NCBI GenBank assembly: GCA_040880205.1
Contig: JBBDIU010000060.1
Span: 1-33,489, forward strand
DNA from: WACF01 sp040880205
Lineage (GTDB): Bacteria > Pseudomonadota > Gammaproteobacteria > Pseudomonadales > Cellvibrionaceae
DNA length: 33,489 nucleotides
Reading direction: 5' to 3'
Shown piece after piece: positions 25,158 to 33,368 of the stretch. Position 1 is the stretch's first letter. Each line of letters starts with the position of its first letter. Made by a program: the position numbers and the translations under genes. Under the pieces are notes generated by a model, which saw nothing but the letters and a program-made list of their open reading frames with translations, was not told the origin of the DNA and did no database searches.

Positions 25158-25625
25158 CTAATCATCAACTTCCTTGAAGAAGCCCGCGACACGCAGCTTG
25201 ATAGTAATATCCTGATCGCTGTCATTCTTCAGGTACCAGCCGTGGATACCGTCGAAGGGTGCCACCAGCGCGCCCTGTTCGCTGGTCTGATTGTGTTTTG
25301 TGTAGAACATGACCGTACCCGGTTCATCGCCGACGCGTTCGGTGTGGCCGTGAAACTCCACGGTAAGCAGTTCTGGATCGTCCATCTGCACGGTCCAGCG
25401 ATAGGCAATCGCATTGTCTTCCTTTAGCGCCAGTTTGAACTCCCGCGCCGATTGATTGAGAACCAGAACATCGAAATCCTGCTCGCGATAGCTGCCCTCC
25501 CCCGCAAAATAGGTATTGTCCGCCAGCGGCACTTCAATCCAATCCTCGTCTTGCGAACCGCAACCCGGGAGCAACAGCAAAGCGCCAATGATCAGCGGCA
25601 GATGGCGAATCGTGATTTTTGTCAT
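25158..25625 (-). CDS. Envelope lipoprotein following the TonB receptor
   Basis: The 155-aa protein begins with a signal peptide ending in the lipobox LPGC, so it is lipid-anchored. The mature part is beta-rich. Its C-terminal segment (GALVAPFDGIHGWYLKNDSD, then ITIKLRVAGFF) resembles the C-terminal domain of proteins annotated as 'transmembrane anchor protein', whose function is unknown. I choose ATG 25625 because it starts the signal peptide; the frame is open to 25742. It lies downstream of the TonB receptor on the same strand, separated by 245 bases that include a strong GC hairpin. It may therefore be expressed with the receptor at a lower level. Confidence 0.8.
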   Translation of the reverse strand: MTKITIRHLPLIIGALLLLPGCGSQDEDWIEVPLADNTYFAGEGSYREQDFDVLVLNQSAREFKLALKEDNAIAYRWTVQMDDPELLTVEFHGHTERVGDEPGTVMFYTKHNQTSEQGALVAPFDGIHGWYLKNDSDQDITIKLRVAGFFKEVDD

Positions 25626-25843
25626 AGCGTTTTCTCTTTGTAGACCGCATGGAACAGCAGCACGAAACGGCGGCATGCGGCGGTCATCAAACCGCAAGGG
25701 CTCCAAGAGATACCGGGGACGGTTCAGCTCAGGATACATCATTACGATGCTGGACGCGGTCTGATCAGCATGATGATGCCCACCCCGATACCTGCTGGGT
25801 AACGATGCAATGGGAACAGTAATCGGAGTCCGGATTGGAATCG

Positions 25844-25863
25844 GCCCGCCGATGGCGGCGGGC
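25844..25863. terminator. GC-rich intercistronic hairpin after the TonB receptor
   Basis: GCCCGCCG-ATGG-CGGCGGGC forms a perfect 8-base-pair stem with a 4-base loop, eight bases past the receptor stop codon. No run of T follows, so it is not a classical terminator. It may protect the receptor mRNA 3' end or dampen read-through into the lipoprotein gene. Confidence 0.55.
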
Positions 25864-25870
25864 GCTGACC

Positions 25871-27883
25871 TTAAAAACTGTAACTGTAGGACAGGTGGAA
25901 GGTGCGCTCCATGCCCAGGTTATCGTAGAAATAGGAGTCGCCGCTCGCGTCCAGGTTGCCCACGCCAATGCCGGTGACGTAATCCTTGTCGGTGAGATTT
26001 TCGATCCGCGCAACCACCTGGTGCCGATCGTCGCTTCCGAAATGGTAGTAAGCGGAAAGGTCGGTTACCAGATAGCTATCCCGCTCCAAGCCTCCCCGGT
26101 CCTGAACTTCGCCCACGTAGTTGCCGGCCAGGGACAGTCCCCAGGGGCTTGCCGCCCGCTGCCAGTCGAGATGGACTTTCGCTTCCTGTTCCGGAATGTT
26201 ACGCAGTTGCGGCCCGTCGTCATTGAACCGCGCGCGGGTGCGGGTGTAACTCAATTGCGCGGACAGCTCATTGGTTAACGCCATTTGGGTTTTCAGCTCG
26301 AAGCCGTTGATGTTGACCTCATCATCGCTGTTGACGAAGCTCTCCCCCGCCACGCCCGCGATAGTGGTGGGCACATAGGAGGCGATGTAGTTGGTCACAT
26401 CGCGGGTGAAGTAGGTCAGCTCAAAGTTCAGTCGCGAACCCGGAGCGCCGCCCAAGGAGATATTGAGGTTCTCGCTCTCCTCCGGCTTCAGGTCCGGATT
26501 GCCGACCGCGAAGCCGCTTTCCGGTATCCCGTCGTTGTCCGGGTCGTAAATCTCGTTGAGGAACAGGGCCTCGGCATCGGGGCTGCGGAAGGACGTGCCC
26601 AGGTTACCCTGCACGTACCAGTCATCATTGACGTTGTGCTTGCCGGTCAGATTCCAGACCGTCGAGTTTTTCTGGTTGGAGGCACGGTTGGCGCGCACAC
26701 CCAGTGCGAACAAGGTGTTGTCGAACAGATCCTCGGTGGTGCGAATCTGGGCGAAGGGCGCGTTGATGGTTTCCTCCTGCTTGCCGATACGCCAGACGTC
26801 GTCTTCACCGGAAAAGTTCTGCTGGTCGAAGCCGATGACGTACTGAAACCCGCGGCCGTAGTCGAACCGGGCCATGGCGTTGTAGCCGTAGTCCTCATAG
26901 CCCCAATAGGACGCATCGTTGAGCACATCCACCCCGCCGGTGAGGTTTCCGTCCGCGTCCAACTCGTTGTAGATCCGCGTGTAGCGGGTATCCCACCGAT
27001 GCTGGTAAGCCTTAAAAAACACTTCCGTGTTCTCGCCCAGGCGCTGGTCGTACTTCATCGTGGCGATGGATTCCTCCCGCGCGTTGACCGTTTTGCGGTT
27101 GCGAAAGGGCCGGGCAAAATCCAGATCCGCGGCGTTGTGTTGATATTGAAGGGACAAGCGCGCGTCGGCCGAGACGTTCCAGGCGTATTTCAACCCGGCC
27201 GAATCCACCTCGTAACCGCGCTCCCGATCCGTGGCACTGGGTTGGATGTGCTCGTCCCGGTAGGGGGTATGGCCCTCGGCCTTGTCGCGAGAGGCAAACA
27301 GCACAACTTGATGCCGGTCCGTGCCACCGCGCCAATAACCGTTTGCGCGGTAGGCGTCGTTGCTGCTCACGGCGGTGCTCACCGCTCCATCGCTGCCCGG
27401 CTGAAAACCCTTGGTTACGATATTGATCACACCGCCCACCGATTGGGTGCCGTAGAAAATGCCCTGCCCGCCTTTAAGCACTTCGATCCGTTCCACCCGA
27501 TGGGCCGGAATGGTATCCAGCGGACTGGTGCCGTTATAAAGGCGATTGGTAATGCGCACCCCGTCCACCAACCAGAGAATATCCTGGGCGCGGGAGCCTT
27601 GCAGGGAGGCGCTGAAGTAATCAAAGGGGCCGTTTTTCGGCGCAATATGCAGGCCGGGCACCAGCATCTGCAAGGTCTGGGTAACATCCACGAAGCCGCC
27701 CCGCTGGATCTGTTCAGCGGTAATGAGTTCCACTTGGTTGCCATAACGGCTAAGGTCAAGAGGAATAGTCTCCTCCAGCCTCTGCCCTTGCACCAGGATC
27801 TCTTCAATACCGGTACCCAGATCGGCGCCACTTGCCATGGGCAAACCGATCAGCGGCAGAGCCAAGAACCTTCGCAGTCCCAT
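25871..27883 (-). CDS. TonB-dependent outer-membrane receptor
   Basis: The 670-aa receptor has a signal peptide (MGLRRFLALPLIGLPMASG), a TonB-box-like EEILVQGQ, a plug domain (about residues 40-150) with VTQTLQMLVPGLHI, ILWLVDGVRI and RVERIEVLKGGQGIFYGTQ, then a 22-strand-type beta-barrel ending in an aromatic residue (FHLSYSYSF). It should import a scarce ligand, such as a metal chelate, vitamin or glycan, using TonB energy. The ligand cannot be read. The ATG at 27883 has AAGGA seven bases upstream; the GTG at 27898 is an in-frame alternative without a ribosome site. AACGTTAAA repeats lie upstream and a lipoprotein gene follows. Barrel-internal annotations such as heme or siderophore motifs were not found. 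Confidence 0.92.
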   Translation of the reverse strand: MGLRRFLALPLIGLPMASGADLGTGIEEILVQGQRLEETIPLDLSRYGNQVELITAEQIQRGGFVDVTQTLQMLVPGLHIAPKNGPFDYFSASLQGSRAQDILWLVDGVRITNRLYNGTSPLDTIPAHRVERIEVLKGGQGIFYGTQSVGGVINIVTKGFQPGSDGAVSTAVSSNDAYRANGYWRGGTDRHQVVLFASRDKAEGHTPYRDEHIQPSATDRERGYEVDSAGLKYAWNVSADARLSLQYQHNAADLDFARPFRNRKTVNAREESIATMKYDQRLGENTEVFFKAYQHRWDTRYTRIYNELDADGNLTGGVDVLNDASYWGYEDYGYNAMARFDYGRGFQYVIGFDQQNFSGEDDVWRIGKQEETINAPFAQIRTTEDLFDNTLFALGVRANRASNQKNSTVWNLTGKHNVNDDWYVQGNLGTSFRSPDAEALFLNEIYDPDNDGIPESGFAVGNPDLKPEESENLNISLGGAPGSRLNFELTYFTRDVTNYIASYVPTTIAGVAGESFVNSDDEVNINGFELKTQMALTNELSAQLSYTRTRARFNDDGPQLRNIPEQEAKVHLDWQRAASPWGLSLAGNYVGEVQDRGGLERDSYLVTDLSAYYHFGSDDRHQVVARIENLTDKDYVTGIGVGNLDASGDSYFYDNLGMERTFHLSYSYSF

Positions 27884-27974
27884 AGTATTTTCCTTCACAA
27901 TTCGCGAAAGTCGGGAGTCTACGGACTTGCACGAAGGTGTGGCACGCGAAACCGGGTATCGGTAACGGTTTCAC

Positions 27975-28003
27975 AACGTTAAAGCGCGTTTATTAACGTT
28001 AAA
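27975..28003 (-). promoter_or_regulatory. Candidate operator: AACGTTAAA repeats upstream of the receptor
   Basis: AACGTTAAA occurs twice, at 27975-27983 and 27995-28003, exactly 20 bases apart (two helical turns), with a related AACGGTTT at 27965-27972. They lie about 90-120 bases upstream of the receptor start. AACGTT is itself palindromic. This looks like a regulator-binding array, but no adjacent regulator is present to link it to. Confidence 0.4.
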
Positions 28004-28014
28004 ACAAGCATGCG

Positions 28015-28445
28015 GATGGTTATATCCATTGGTTTAACGATCGCTTCTTGGAGTACACCGGCACCACGCTGGCGCAGTGGAAGGCTGGGGCTGGGCAATG
28101 GTTCACCCCCAGACGAACGATCGGACGTTATCAAAAGTTATAACGCACTCATCGCCGCCAAGGGCGAACCTTTTGAAAAGACCGAGTCCTTGGGCTCCGC
28201 CACAGGGAAATACCGCACGTTTTTCACCAAGGCAGCACCGCTTTACGACTCCGCCGGCAACATCGTGCAGTGGTTTGGCACGAATACGGATATTCAAGTT
28301 CCTGGCGATGTTGGCCCATGAGCTTCGCAACCCGCTCGCACCGACCAGCACCGCGGCTGAATTGCTCAAACTACCGGACTTGAACGAACAGCAGATGCGC
28401 TCGACCAGTCCCGTGATATCCCGGCAAGTCACCCATATGAGCGTC
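28015..28445 (+). pseudogene. Broken PAS-histidine-kinase remnant
   Basis: Three reading frames together spell parts of a PAS-HisKA sensor kinase. First, near 28015, the PAS start DGYIHWFNDRFLEYTGTTLA appears. Then, in another frame, comes GWGWAMVHP. Then, near 28130-28300, comes KGEPFEKTESLGSATGKYRT followed by PLYDSAGNIVQWFGTNTDI. Finally, near 28305, comes the H-box AHELRNPLAPTSTAAELL and a run ending SRQVTHM. No frame holds them all and no ATPase domain follows, so it is a decayed gene fragment with at least three frameshifts. Confidence 0.85.
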
Positions 28446-28662
28446 GTGGCAATCGTCGCAAGCCTACCGCGGGGTCCGGTTCGACAGGATTAAGCCGGGC
28501 GGAACAAACTGATTGGGTAATGGCGACACAGGTTGCCAGCATGAGGTCATCATTTCCCCATAGTCGACCTCGTCGGAGCGCCGGCGTTTGCGAGTGTCTC
28601 GGCCGAAGCAAGCGTCGAACGAGTGGTAGTCGCGGGCAAGCCTCCTCTTTACAGGCTGCCAG

Positions 28663-29121
28663 TTAGGGCTGCCTGGGATAAAACATCTTGCTGATTTCCA
28701 CTTCGAAGGTTTGGTCACTATCGTGTGGTTTAATGTCGAGTGAAACCTCCACCTTCGTGCGCCCTTGCGCGGGGACTTCAGCGATATAGTACACGGCGCT
28801 GGGATCGCGAAATTCCTCAAAATCCAAATTGTAATGCCGCACCAGGTCGGTGGCCTCTCCAGCCACGTCGGCGGGTTGAGCCGTGATGATATTTTCTTCG
28901 TTTGGCGCCCGAACTGAAACCATAACAACCGCCAGGTCTTCGCTGCGCTCCACATTGTATCGCTCGGCAATTTCCGGAGTCAGAAAGGTCGAGTTAATCA
29001 GACTGTAGTAGACGCGATAGTCCCCGAACCTTTTCATCTGATCCATTTCCTGCGCGCCGGCGCTCGCTGCGGCAAGCATCACGCCCAGGCATACGACGAG
29101 CCCAAGTGCATGTCGTCTCAT
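28663..29121 (-). CDS. DUF4426 secreted protein
   Basis: The 152-aa protein has a clear signal peptide (MRRHALGLVVCLGVMLAAAS, cleaved near AGAQ) and then the DUF4426 pattern: FGDYRVYYSLINSTFLTPEI, AERYNVERSEDLAVVMVSV, and a C-terminal TFEVEISKMFYPRQP. DUF4426 proteins are periplasmic and of unknown function, found mainly in gammaproteobacteria. The ATG at 29121 has a strong GGAGGAAAG ribosome site and is fixed by the signal peptide; ATG 29139 is in frame but codes only the ribosome site. No neighbour on either side suggests a role. Confidence 0.88.
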   Translation of the reverse strand: MRRHALGLVVCLGVMLAAASAGAQEMDQMKRFGDYRVYYSLINSTFLTPEIAERYNVERSEDLAVVMVSVRAPNEENIITAQPADVAGEATDLVRHYNLDFEEFRDPSAVYYIAEVPAQGRTKVEVSLDIKPHDSDQTFEVEISKMFYPRQP

Positions 29122-29384
29122 GTGCTTTCCTCCATTCATGAACGCGCTAGGCCATTCCGACTCGCCAAGCTTTGTACTTTAAACTGGAAGCACTTTGCGT
29201 GCCCGGTTGTCAGGGAAAGCAGCTTGGTGTTCGTGCCGACAAGCGGCATGAGACATTGCAGTATCGCGGGCGCTGGGGGACTTCGGCGGCGTCAAGAGTC
29301 ATGGATACGGTTACGTCCGCCATACCGAGAAGCTGGGCAAAGATACAGAAGTTGGCGCACGGCGGTGAAATTTAGACGAGAAAC

Positions 29385-29461
29385 TGGGGTGGCTGACGGG
29401 GCTCGAACCCGCGACCACTGGAATCACAATCCAGGGCTCTACCAACTGAGCTACAGCCACC
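29385..29461 (-). tRNA. tRNA-His (GTG)
   Basis: This is a full cloverleaf with encoded CCA. The anticodon loop reads ATT-GTG-AT in the stem CTGGA/TCCAG, the T-arm contains GGTTCGAGCCC, and the acceptor stem is GTGGCTG/CAGCCAC. The extra 5' G at position -1 faces C73, the identity mark of tRNA-His. It is the last of three tRNAs on this strand. Confidence 0.97.
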
Positions 29462-29525
29462 ATTGAAAGGTGGGGAGTCGGTCGTTGCGACCGCGGGAGC
29501 TAATTTACCATTTTTGTGGAGTGAT

Positions 29526-29602
<77 letters not shown>

Positions 29603-29693
29603 TCAAATTGTTTGCCAGAACCTCAGCTGTTTGCGGAGCCCGGCAGGCTCATGGATTTGCTGAGCTATCCTGTGCTCAGCCATGCGTTCGAAC

Positions 29694-29770
29694 TGGTCGG
29701 AGTGGAGGGATTTGAACCCCCGACATCCTGCTCCCAAAGCAGGCGCGCTACCAAACTGCGCTACACTCCG
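29694..29770 (-). tRNA. tRNA-Pro (TGG)
   Basis: This is a cloverleaf with encoded CCA. The anticodon loop TTTGGGA in the stem CCTGC/GCAGG gives TGG. The T-arm contains GGTTCAAATCC and the acceptor is CGGAGTG/CACTCCG with discriminator A. It is the first gene of the tRNA run, directly behind a strong promoter. Confidence 0.95.
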
Positions 29771-29803
29771 AACGGGCCATTGCCCGGTTTTCAAGAGCTG
29801 CGG

Positions 29804-29832
29804 ATGATACCGGCGCACCCATACAGCGTCAA
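29804..29832 (-). promoter_or_regulatory. Sigma-70 promoter of the tRNA operon
   Basis: On the minus strand, TTGACG (29827-29832) and TATCAT (29804-29809) are 17 bases apart, close to consensus. They lie about 34 bases upstream of tRNA-Pro. A leader hairpin (AACGGGCC/GGCCCGTT-like arms around 29771-29789) precedes the tRNA and may guide processing. Confidence 0.75.
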
Positions 29833-29844
29833 TGAGTTACTGTC

Positions 29845-29900
29845 CGACTCCCCACTTCCCACTCCTATTCCCAATCCAGCTTCCCACTCCCCGCTCCCCG
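29845..29900. repeat. Pyrimidine-rich imperfect repeat tract
   Basis: This tract is almost purely C/T with occasional A on the plus strand. CTTCCCACTCC occurs at 29855-29865 and again at 29880-29890, with related CCCACTCC/CCGCTCCCC units between and after. It lies between the divergent tRNA promoter and folD. Slippage or an unusual DNA structure could arise here, but no function is shown. Confidence 0.6.
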
Positions 29901-29973
29901 TGGGACAATACGCGCCCTTACATATGGCCTCATTATAGTAGCGGCCTCACAAACAGGCGGAGACTGAACGACG

Positions 29974-30825
29974 ATGACGGCATTGGTTCTGGATGGCAAG
30001 GCGCTGGCGCAGAAAACCGAGCAGGAACTGGCCGAGCGGGTCAGTCGTTTAAAGGAAAAAACCGGCCAAACGCCCATTCTGGCAACCATTCTGGTCGGTG
30101 CCGATCCGGCGTCGGCCACCTATGTGCGGATGAAGGGCAACGCCTGCCAGCGAGTGGGCATGGATTCCCTCAAAGTCGAGTTGCCGGAGGAAACCACCAC
30201 CCACCAATTGCAGAATAAAATTGCCGAACTCAACGCCGATCCCAATGTGCACGGTATTCTCTTGCAGCATCCGGTGCCTGCTCAGATCGACGAAGCCGCC
30301 TGTTTCAATGCCATCGACATCGCCAAGGACGTGGACGGAGTCACCCATTTGGGCTTCGGGCGCATGGCCATGGGGTTGGAGGCTTATGGCAGCGCCACGC
30401 CAAAAGGCATTATGCGTATTCTGGAAGCTTACAAACTCCCTTTGGCGGGCAAGCACGCCGTAGTCGTTGGCCGCAGCCCCATTCTCGGCAAGCCCATGGC
30501 GATGATGCTGCTGAACGCCAACGCCACGGTTACCATTTGTCACTCCCGCACTCAGAATCTCGCTGACTTGGTCAAGCAAGCCGATATCGTGGTGGGCGCG
30601 GTCGGCCGACCCGAGTTAATAAAGGCGGACTGGATCAAGGATGGCGCCGTGGTGGTGGACGCGGGTTTTCACCCGGACGCCGGACGAGTCGGCGATATCG
30701 AGCTGGAACCGCTGAAGGATCGGGTGGCCGCCTACACACCGGTGCCGGGCGGCGTCGGCCCAATGACTATCAACACGCTGATTTACCAGACCGTGGAATC
30801 CGGCGAGAAAACCATTCTCGGTTAA
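29974..30825 (+). CDS. folD: Bifunctional methylenetetrahydrofolate dehydrogenase/cyclohydrolase
   Basis: This 283-aa cytoplasmic enzyme oxidises 5,10-methylene-THF with NADP+ and hydrolyses the product to 10-formyl-THF, feeding purine and formyl-Met synthesis. The catalytic Tyr and Lys appear in TYVRMKGNAC, followed by HGILLQHPVP, KDVDGVTH, GKHAVVVGRSPILGKPMA and PVPGGVGPMTINTL. Two spots differ from the common form: QHPVP replaces QLPLP, and GSATPKGI replaces PCTPxGI, so the usual Cys is absent. Related QHPVP versions occur in other bacteria, so the enzyme is probably active. The start ATG at 29974 is usual. It leads a run with rsuA nine bases later. Confidence 0.92.
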   Translation: MTALVLDGKALAQKTEQELAERVSRLKEKTGQTPILATILVGADPASATYVRMKGNACQRVGMDSLKVELPEETTTHQLQNKIAELNADPNVHGILLQHPVPAQIDEAACFNAIDIAKDVDGVTHLGFGRMAMGLEAYGSATPKGIMRILEAYKLPLAGKHAVVVGRSPILGKPMAMMLLNANATVTICHSRTQNLADLVKQADIVVGAVGRPELIKADWIKDGAVVVDAGFHPDAGRVGDIELEPLKDRVAAYTPVPGGVGPMTINTLIYQTVESGEKTILG

Positions 30826-30833
30826 GAAGGCCC

Positions 30834-31535
30834 ATGCGGCTCGATAAATTCATCAGCCACACCACCGGACTTTCCCGCTCGGCCAGCCGCCGCGCGATTA
30901 AGTCCGCCGCCATCGCCATCAATGCGCAAACCGTCACCGACCCGCAACGGGAAGTGTCCGATGCCGATGCGGTTGCACTGGACGGGGAAACTCTTACCCT
31001 GCCCGGTCGCCGCTATTTGATGCTGCACAAACCCGCCGGATACGTTTGCGCCACTAGCGACAGCGAAAATCCCACGGTTATCGATTTGCTATCCAATTTA
31101 TCCGCGGCGGAAATTCGCGGCCTTTCCATCGCCGGGCGCCTGGACAAGGACACCACCGGCCTGTTATTGCTAAGTGACGACGGCCAATGGATTCACCGCT
31201 TGACCGCGCCCCGGCACAATCACCCGAAATCCTACATCGCCACACTGGAACGTGCGGTGAGCGAGCAAGACGTTGAGGCATTCGCGCAAGGCCTGCAATT
31301 GAGAAGCGAAAAGCAGCCCACCCGGCCCGCCGTTTTAAAACCCTTGCCGGAAAACCGAGCGGAGGTAACCATCACCGAAGGCCGCTATCACCAAATCAAA
31401 CGCATGTTCGCCGCCACCGGCAACGTAGTGCTGTCGCTGCATCGCGTGCAGGTGGGCGACATTGTTCTGGATAGCGCCCTGACGCCCGGCCAGTATCGTC
31501 CCTTAACCCAGACCGAAATCGAGAGCGTCCAGTGA
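30834..31535 (+). CDS. rsuA: 16S rRNA pseudouridine-516 synthase
   Basis: The 233-aa protein has an N-terminal S4 RNA-binding domain (MRLDKFISHTTGLSRSASRR) and the RsuA-type catalytic domain, with the motif SIAGRLDKDTTGLLLLSDDG holding catalytic Asp104. EGRYHQIKRMFAATG follows, the RsuA/RluB/E/F hallmark. It should make pseudouridine at U516 of 16S rRNA during 30S assembly. The ATG at 30834 has AAGG upstream, right after folD. Its stop overlaps the next start by four bases (GTGA), so translation is coupled to the methyltransferase gene. Confidence 0.9.
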   Translation: MRLDKFISHTTGLSRSASRRAIKSAAIAINAQTVTDPQREVSDADAVALDGETLTLPGRRYLMLHKPAGYVCATSDSENPTVIDLLSNLSAAEIRGLSIAGRLDKDTTGLLLLSDDGQWIHRLTAPRHNHPKSYIATLERAVSEQDVEAFAQGLQLRSEKQPTRPAVLKPLPENRAEVTITEGRYHQIKRMFAATGNVVLSLHRVQVGDIVLDSALTPGQYRPLTQTEIESVQ

Positions 31536-32590
31536 GCGATTCCTGCCACGCATTACTGCTGCAATATCTGAACGAATCAGCGAACCAAGAAACGTCGCAC
31601 CAAGAAACGCTGTGGATCGTCGACGAAAACCTCCCGCGCGATTTCACCGGCAACCTTGCCGCCCGCTCCTCGCTGCACGCCTGGACCAACCGCTTCGACA
31701 CCTGGCAAACACTGCGCACCGCAAGCATCGACGCCGAACTCGACGATTTTCAATTCGCCGATGCTGAACGGAGCTTTGATCGGGTCGTCTACCGTGTGTC
31801 CAAGGAACGGGCGCTAGTACATCATTGCATCAACAGTGCCTTCAACGTGCTAAAATCCGGCGGCGAAATGATTCTGATCGGAGAGAAAAACGACGGCATA
31901 AAAACCCATGCGCGCAAAGCCGAACAGGTATTCGGTGGTTCGAATCCGGCGAAAAAGCACGGACTTTGTTATATCGGGATGCTCAACAAAACCGATCACT
32001 CGCTCGGAAAGCTGCTACCCAGCGACGATTATCCACAGTTGCGAAAAATCACTGTTGGCGATTTCAGCTTCTACAGCAAACCGGGGATTTTCGGCTGGAA
32101 TAAAATTGACCGGGGCAGCGAGTTGCTGGTAGAGGCCTTGCAAGATAACGTTGGCAAATTCAATACCCAAGGCAGCCTGCTTGACTTGGGTTGTGGCTGG
32201 GGCTATCTGATACTGACCACCGCCGCCCTGTCTTTTTCGCAACGGGTGGCGACGGATAACAACGTAACGGCGCTGCTGGCCGCGCAACGCAACTTCGAAT
32301 ATGCCGGCTTGGAGGTCACGGCGTTGACTGACGATTGCGGATCGCAATTGCAAACGAAATTTGATTTGATTCTGTGCAACCCTCCGTTTCATCGAGGATT
32401 CTCGGTCAGCGGGGATTTGTCCAGTCGATTTCTGCAGCAAACCCGACGATTGTTGGCACCCGGCGGCAAGGCTTTGTTTGTAGTCAATCAATTCATTCCA
32501 CTGGACAAATTGGCAAAGGACCTTTTCGAGCAGACCACTCTGCTCTCTCACCGGGAAAGTTTTAAGGTGTTTCTACTGGGTCGAAAATAA
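31532..32590 (+). CDS. RsmC-like rRNA guanine-N2 methyltransferase
   Basis: The 352-aa protein has the duplicated methyltransferase architecture of RsmC/RlmG enzymes. The first half is degenerate (NVLKSGGEMILIGEKNDGIK). The second half carries the SAM site LLDLGCGWGYLIL (Asp218) and the catalytic NPPFH (Asn283), typical of base-amino methylation. RsmC makes m2G1207 in 16S rRNA and RlmG makes m2G1835 in 23S rRNA. The length and the ending FKVFLLGRK favour RsmC. It starts at GTG 31532 inside the rsuA stop, so two small-subunit rRNA modifiers are coupled. Its stop lies one base from the convergent next gene. Confidence 0.85.
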   Translation: MSDSCHALLLQYLNESANQETSHQETLWIVDENLPRDFTGNLAARSSLHAWTNRFDTWQTLRTASIDAELDDFQFADAERSFDRVVYRVSKERALVHHCINSAFNVLKSGGEMILIGEKNDGIKTHARKAEQVFGGSNPAKKHGLCYIGMLNKTDHSLGKLLPSDDYPQLRKITVGDFSFYSKPGIFGWNKIDRGSELLVEALQDNVGKFNTQGSLLDLGCGWGYLILTTAALSFSQRVATDNNVTALLAAQRNFEYAGLEVTALTDDCGSQLQTKFDLILCNPPFHRGFSVSGDLSSRFLQQTRRLLAPGGKALFVVNQFIPLDKLAKDLFEQTTLLSHRESFKVFLLGRK

Positions 32591-32591
32591 G

Positions 32592-33341
32592 CTAAAACAG
32601 TTTTCTGACTTTTTCGGCGAGTCGGCGCGTGACAGATTTTCCCAATCGATGCTCCAGATTCAACAGGCTCTCGGACAGATCGCTTTTGAATACAGTCTGC
32701 TTGAAAAAAGCCCCAATTCGATTATCGTAGTTGGGCACCGACAAAGCGAAACCGCACGATAGCTTTCTGTTTATCGCGGCCTCGCTGATCAAGGCCGAAC
32801 TACGCAAAGCTTTGCTGGATTCAAAATTAATAGCCAACCCGCCGCCTTTGGCGATGTTTTTCAGTAACACTCGACTCCACTCGCCATTGACGACGACCGC
32901 ACGGTGCGGATCTCCGCTGTTTTCCACGAACAGGTCGTCAATAATCAGATCGAAGGGTTTTCCACGGTATTGGCGCAACCACTCGATTGCGTCCGCCCGG
33001 ATCAGGGAAACGCGCTTTTTCCCACTCAATCCGAAATGCTTTTTGGCAATGGCGATATGAACCGGATCCAACTCGACTCCTACGATTTTATCCGGATCAA
33101 GCAAGTGCTCGAGCTGTCGAATAACCGCACCCCCACCCACTCCCAGAACCAGCACACGTTTAATCTGTTGGGGAAAAAACAACGCGGGCAACACCAAAAG
33201 ATCCCAGATACCACCACTTAGCGAGGATTTAGAGTTGTACTGGCTATGAAAAGTCCCGTCGGTATACAGCCGCAAGCTATTGCCTGCCTGGCGCACTTCG
33301 TAGGTTTTACCTCTGGTGGCCTTTCGCCAGACTAATGCCAT
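32592..33341 (-). CDS. Spermidine-synthase-like methyltransferase-fold protein
   Basis: The 249-aa protein has the Rossmann core of spermidine synthases: VLVLGVGGGAVIRQLEH, VGVELDP, RADAIEWL and FDLIIDDLF. Here the second Asp of the Asp pair falls where polyamine synthases carry their catalytic acid. It lacks the typical N-terminal beta-domain length of SpeE, so it is probably one of the spermidine-synthase-like proteins of unresolved substrate rather than a true SpeE. The ATG at 33341 is the first in frame. The gene faces the rsmC-like gene with a single base between their stops. Confidence 0.8.
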   Translation of the reverse strand: MALVWRKATRGKTYEVRQAGNSLRLYTDGTFHSQYNSKSSLSGGIWDLLVLPALFFPQQIKRVLVLGVGGGAVIRQLEHLLDPDKIVGVELDPVHIAIAKKHFGLSGKKRVSLIRADAIEWLRQYRGKPFDLIIDDLFVENSGDPHRAVVVNGEWSRVLLKNIAKGGGLAINFESSKALRSSALISEAAINRKLSCGFALSVPNYDNRIGAFFKQTVFKSDLSESLLNLEHRLGKSVTRRLAEKVRKLF

Positions 33342-33368
33342 AAAGCTATTCCACTCACCACCAGATGG

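Noticed and set aside
26285..27982. 565-codon open frame antisense to the TonB receptor
   Set aside because: It mirrors the receptor codon for codon, has Val/His/Gly-rich low-information composition and no ribosome site. The receptor on the other strand has clear domains. It is a shadow frame caused by GC-rich third positions.
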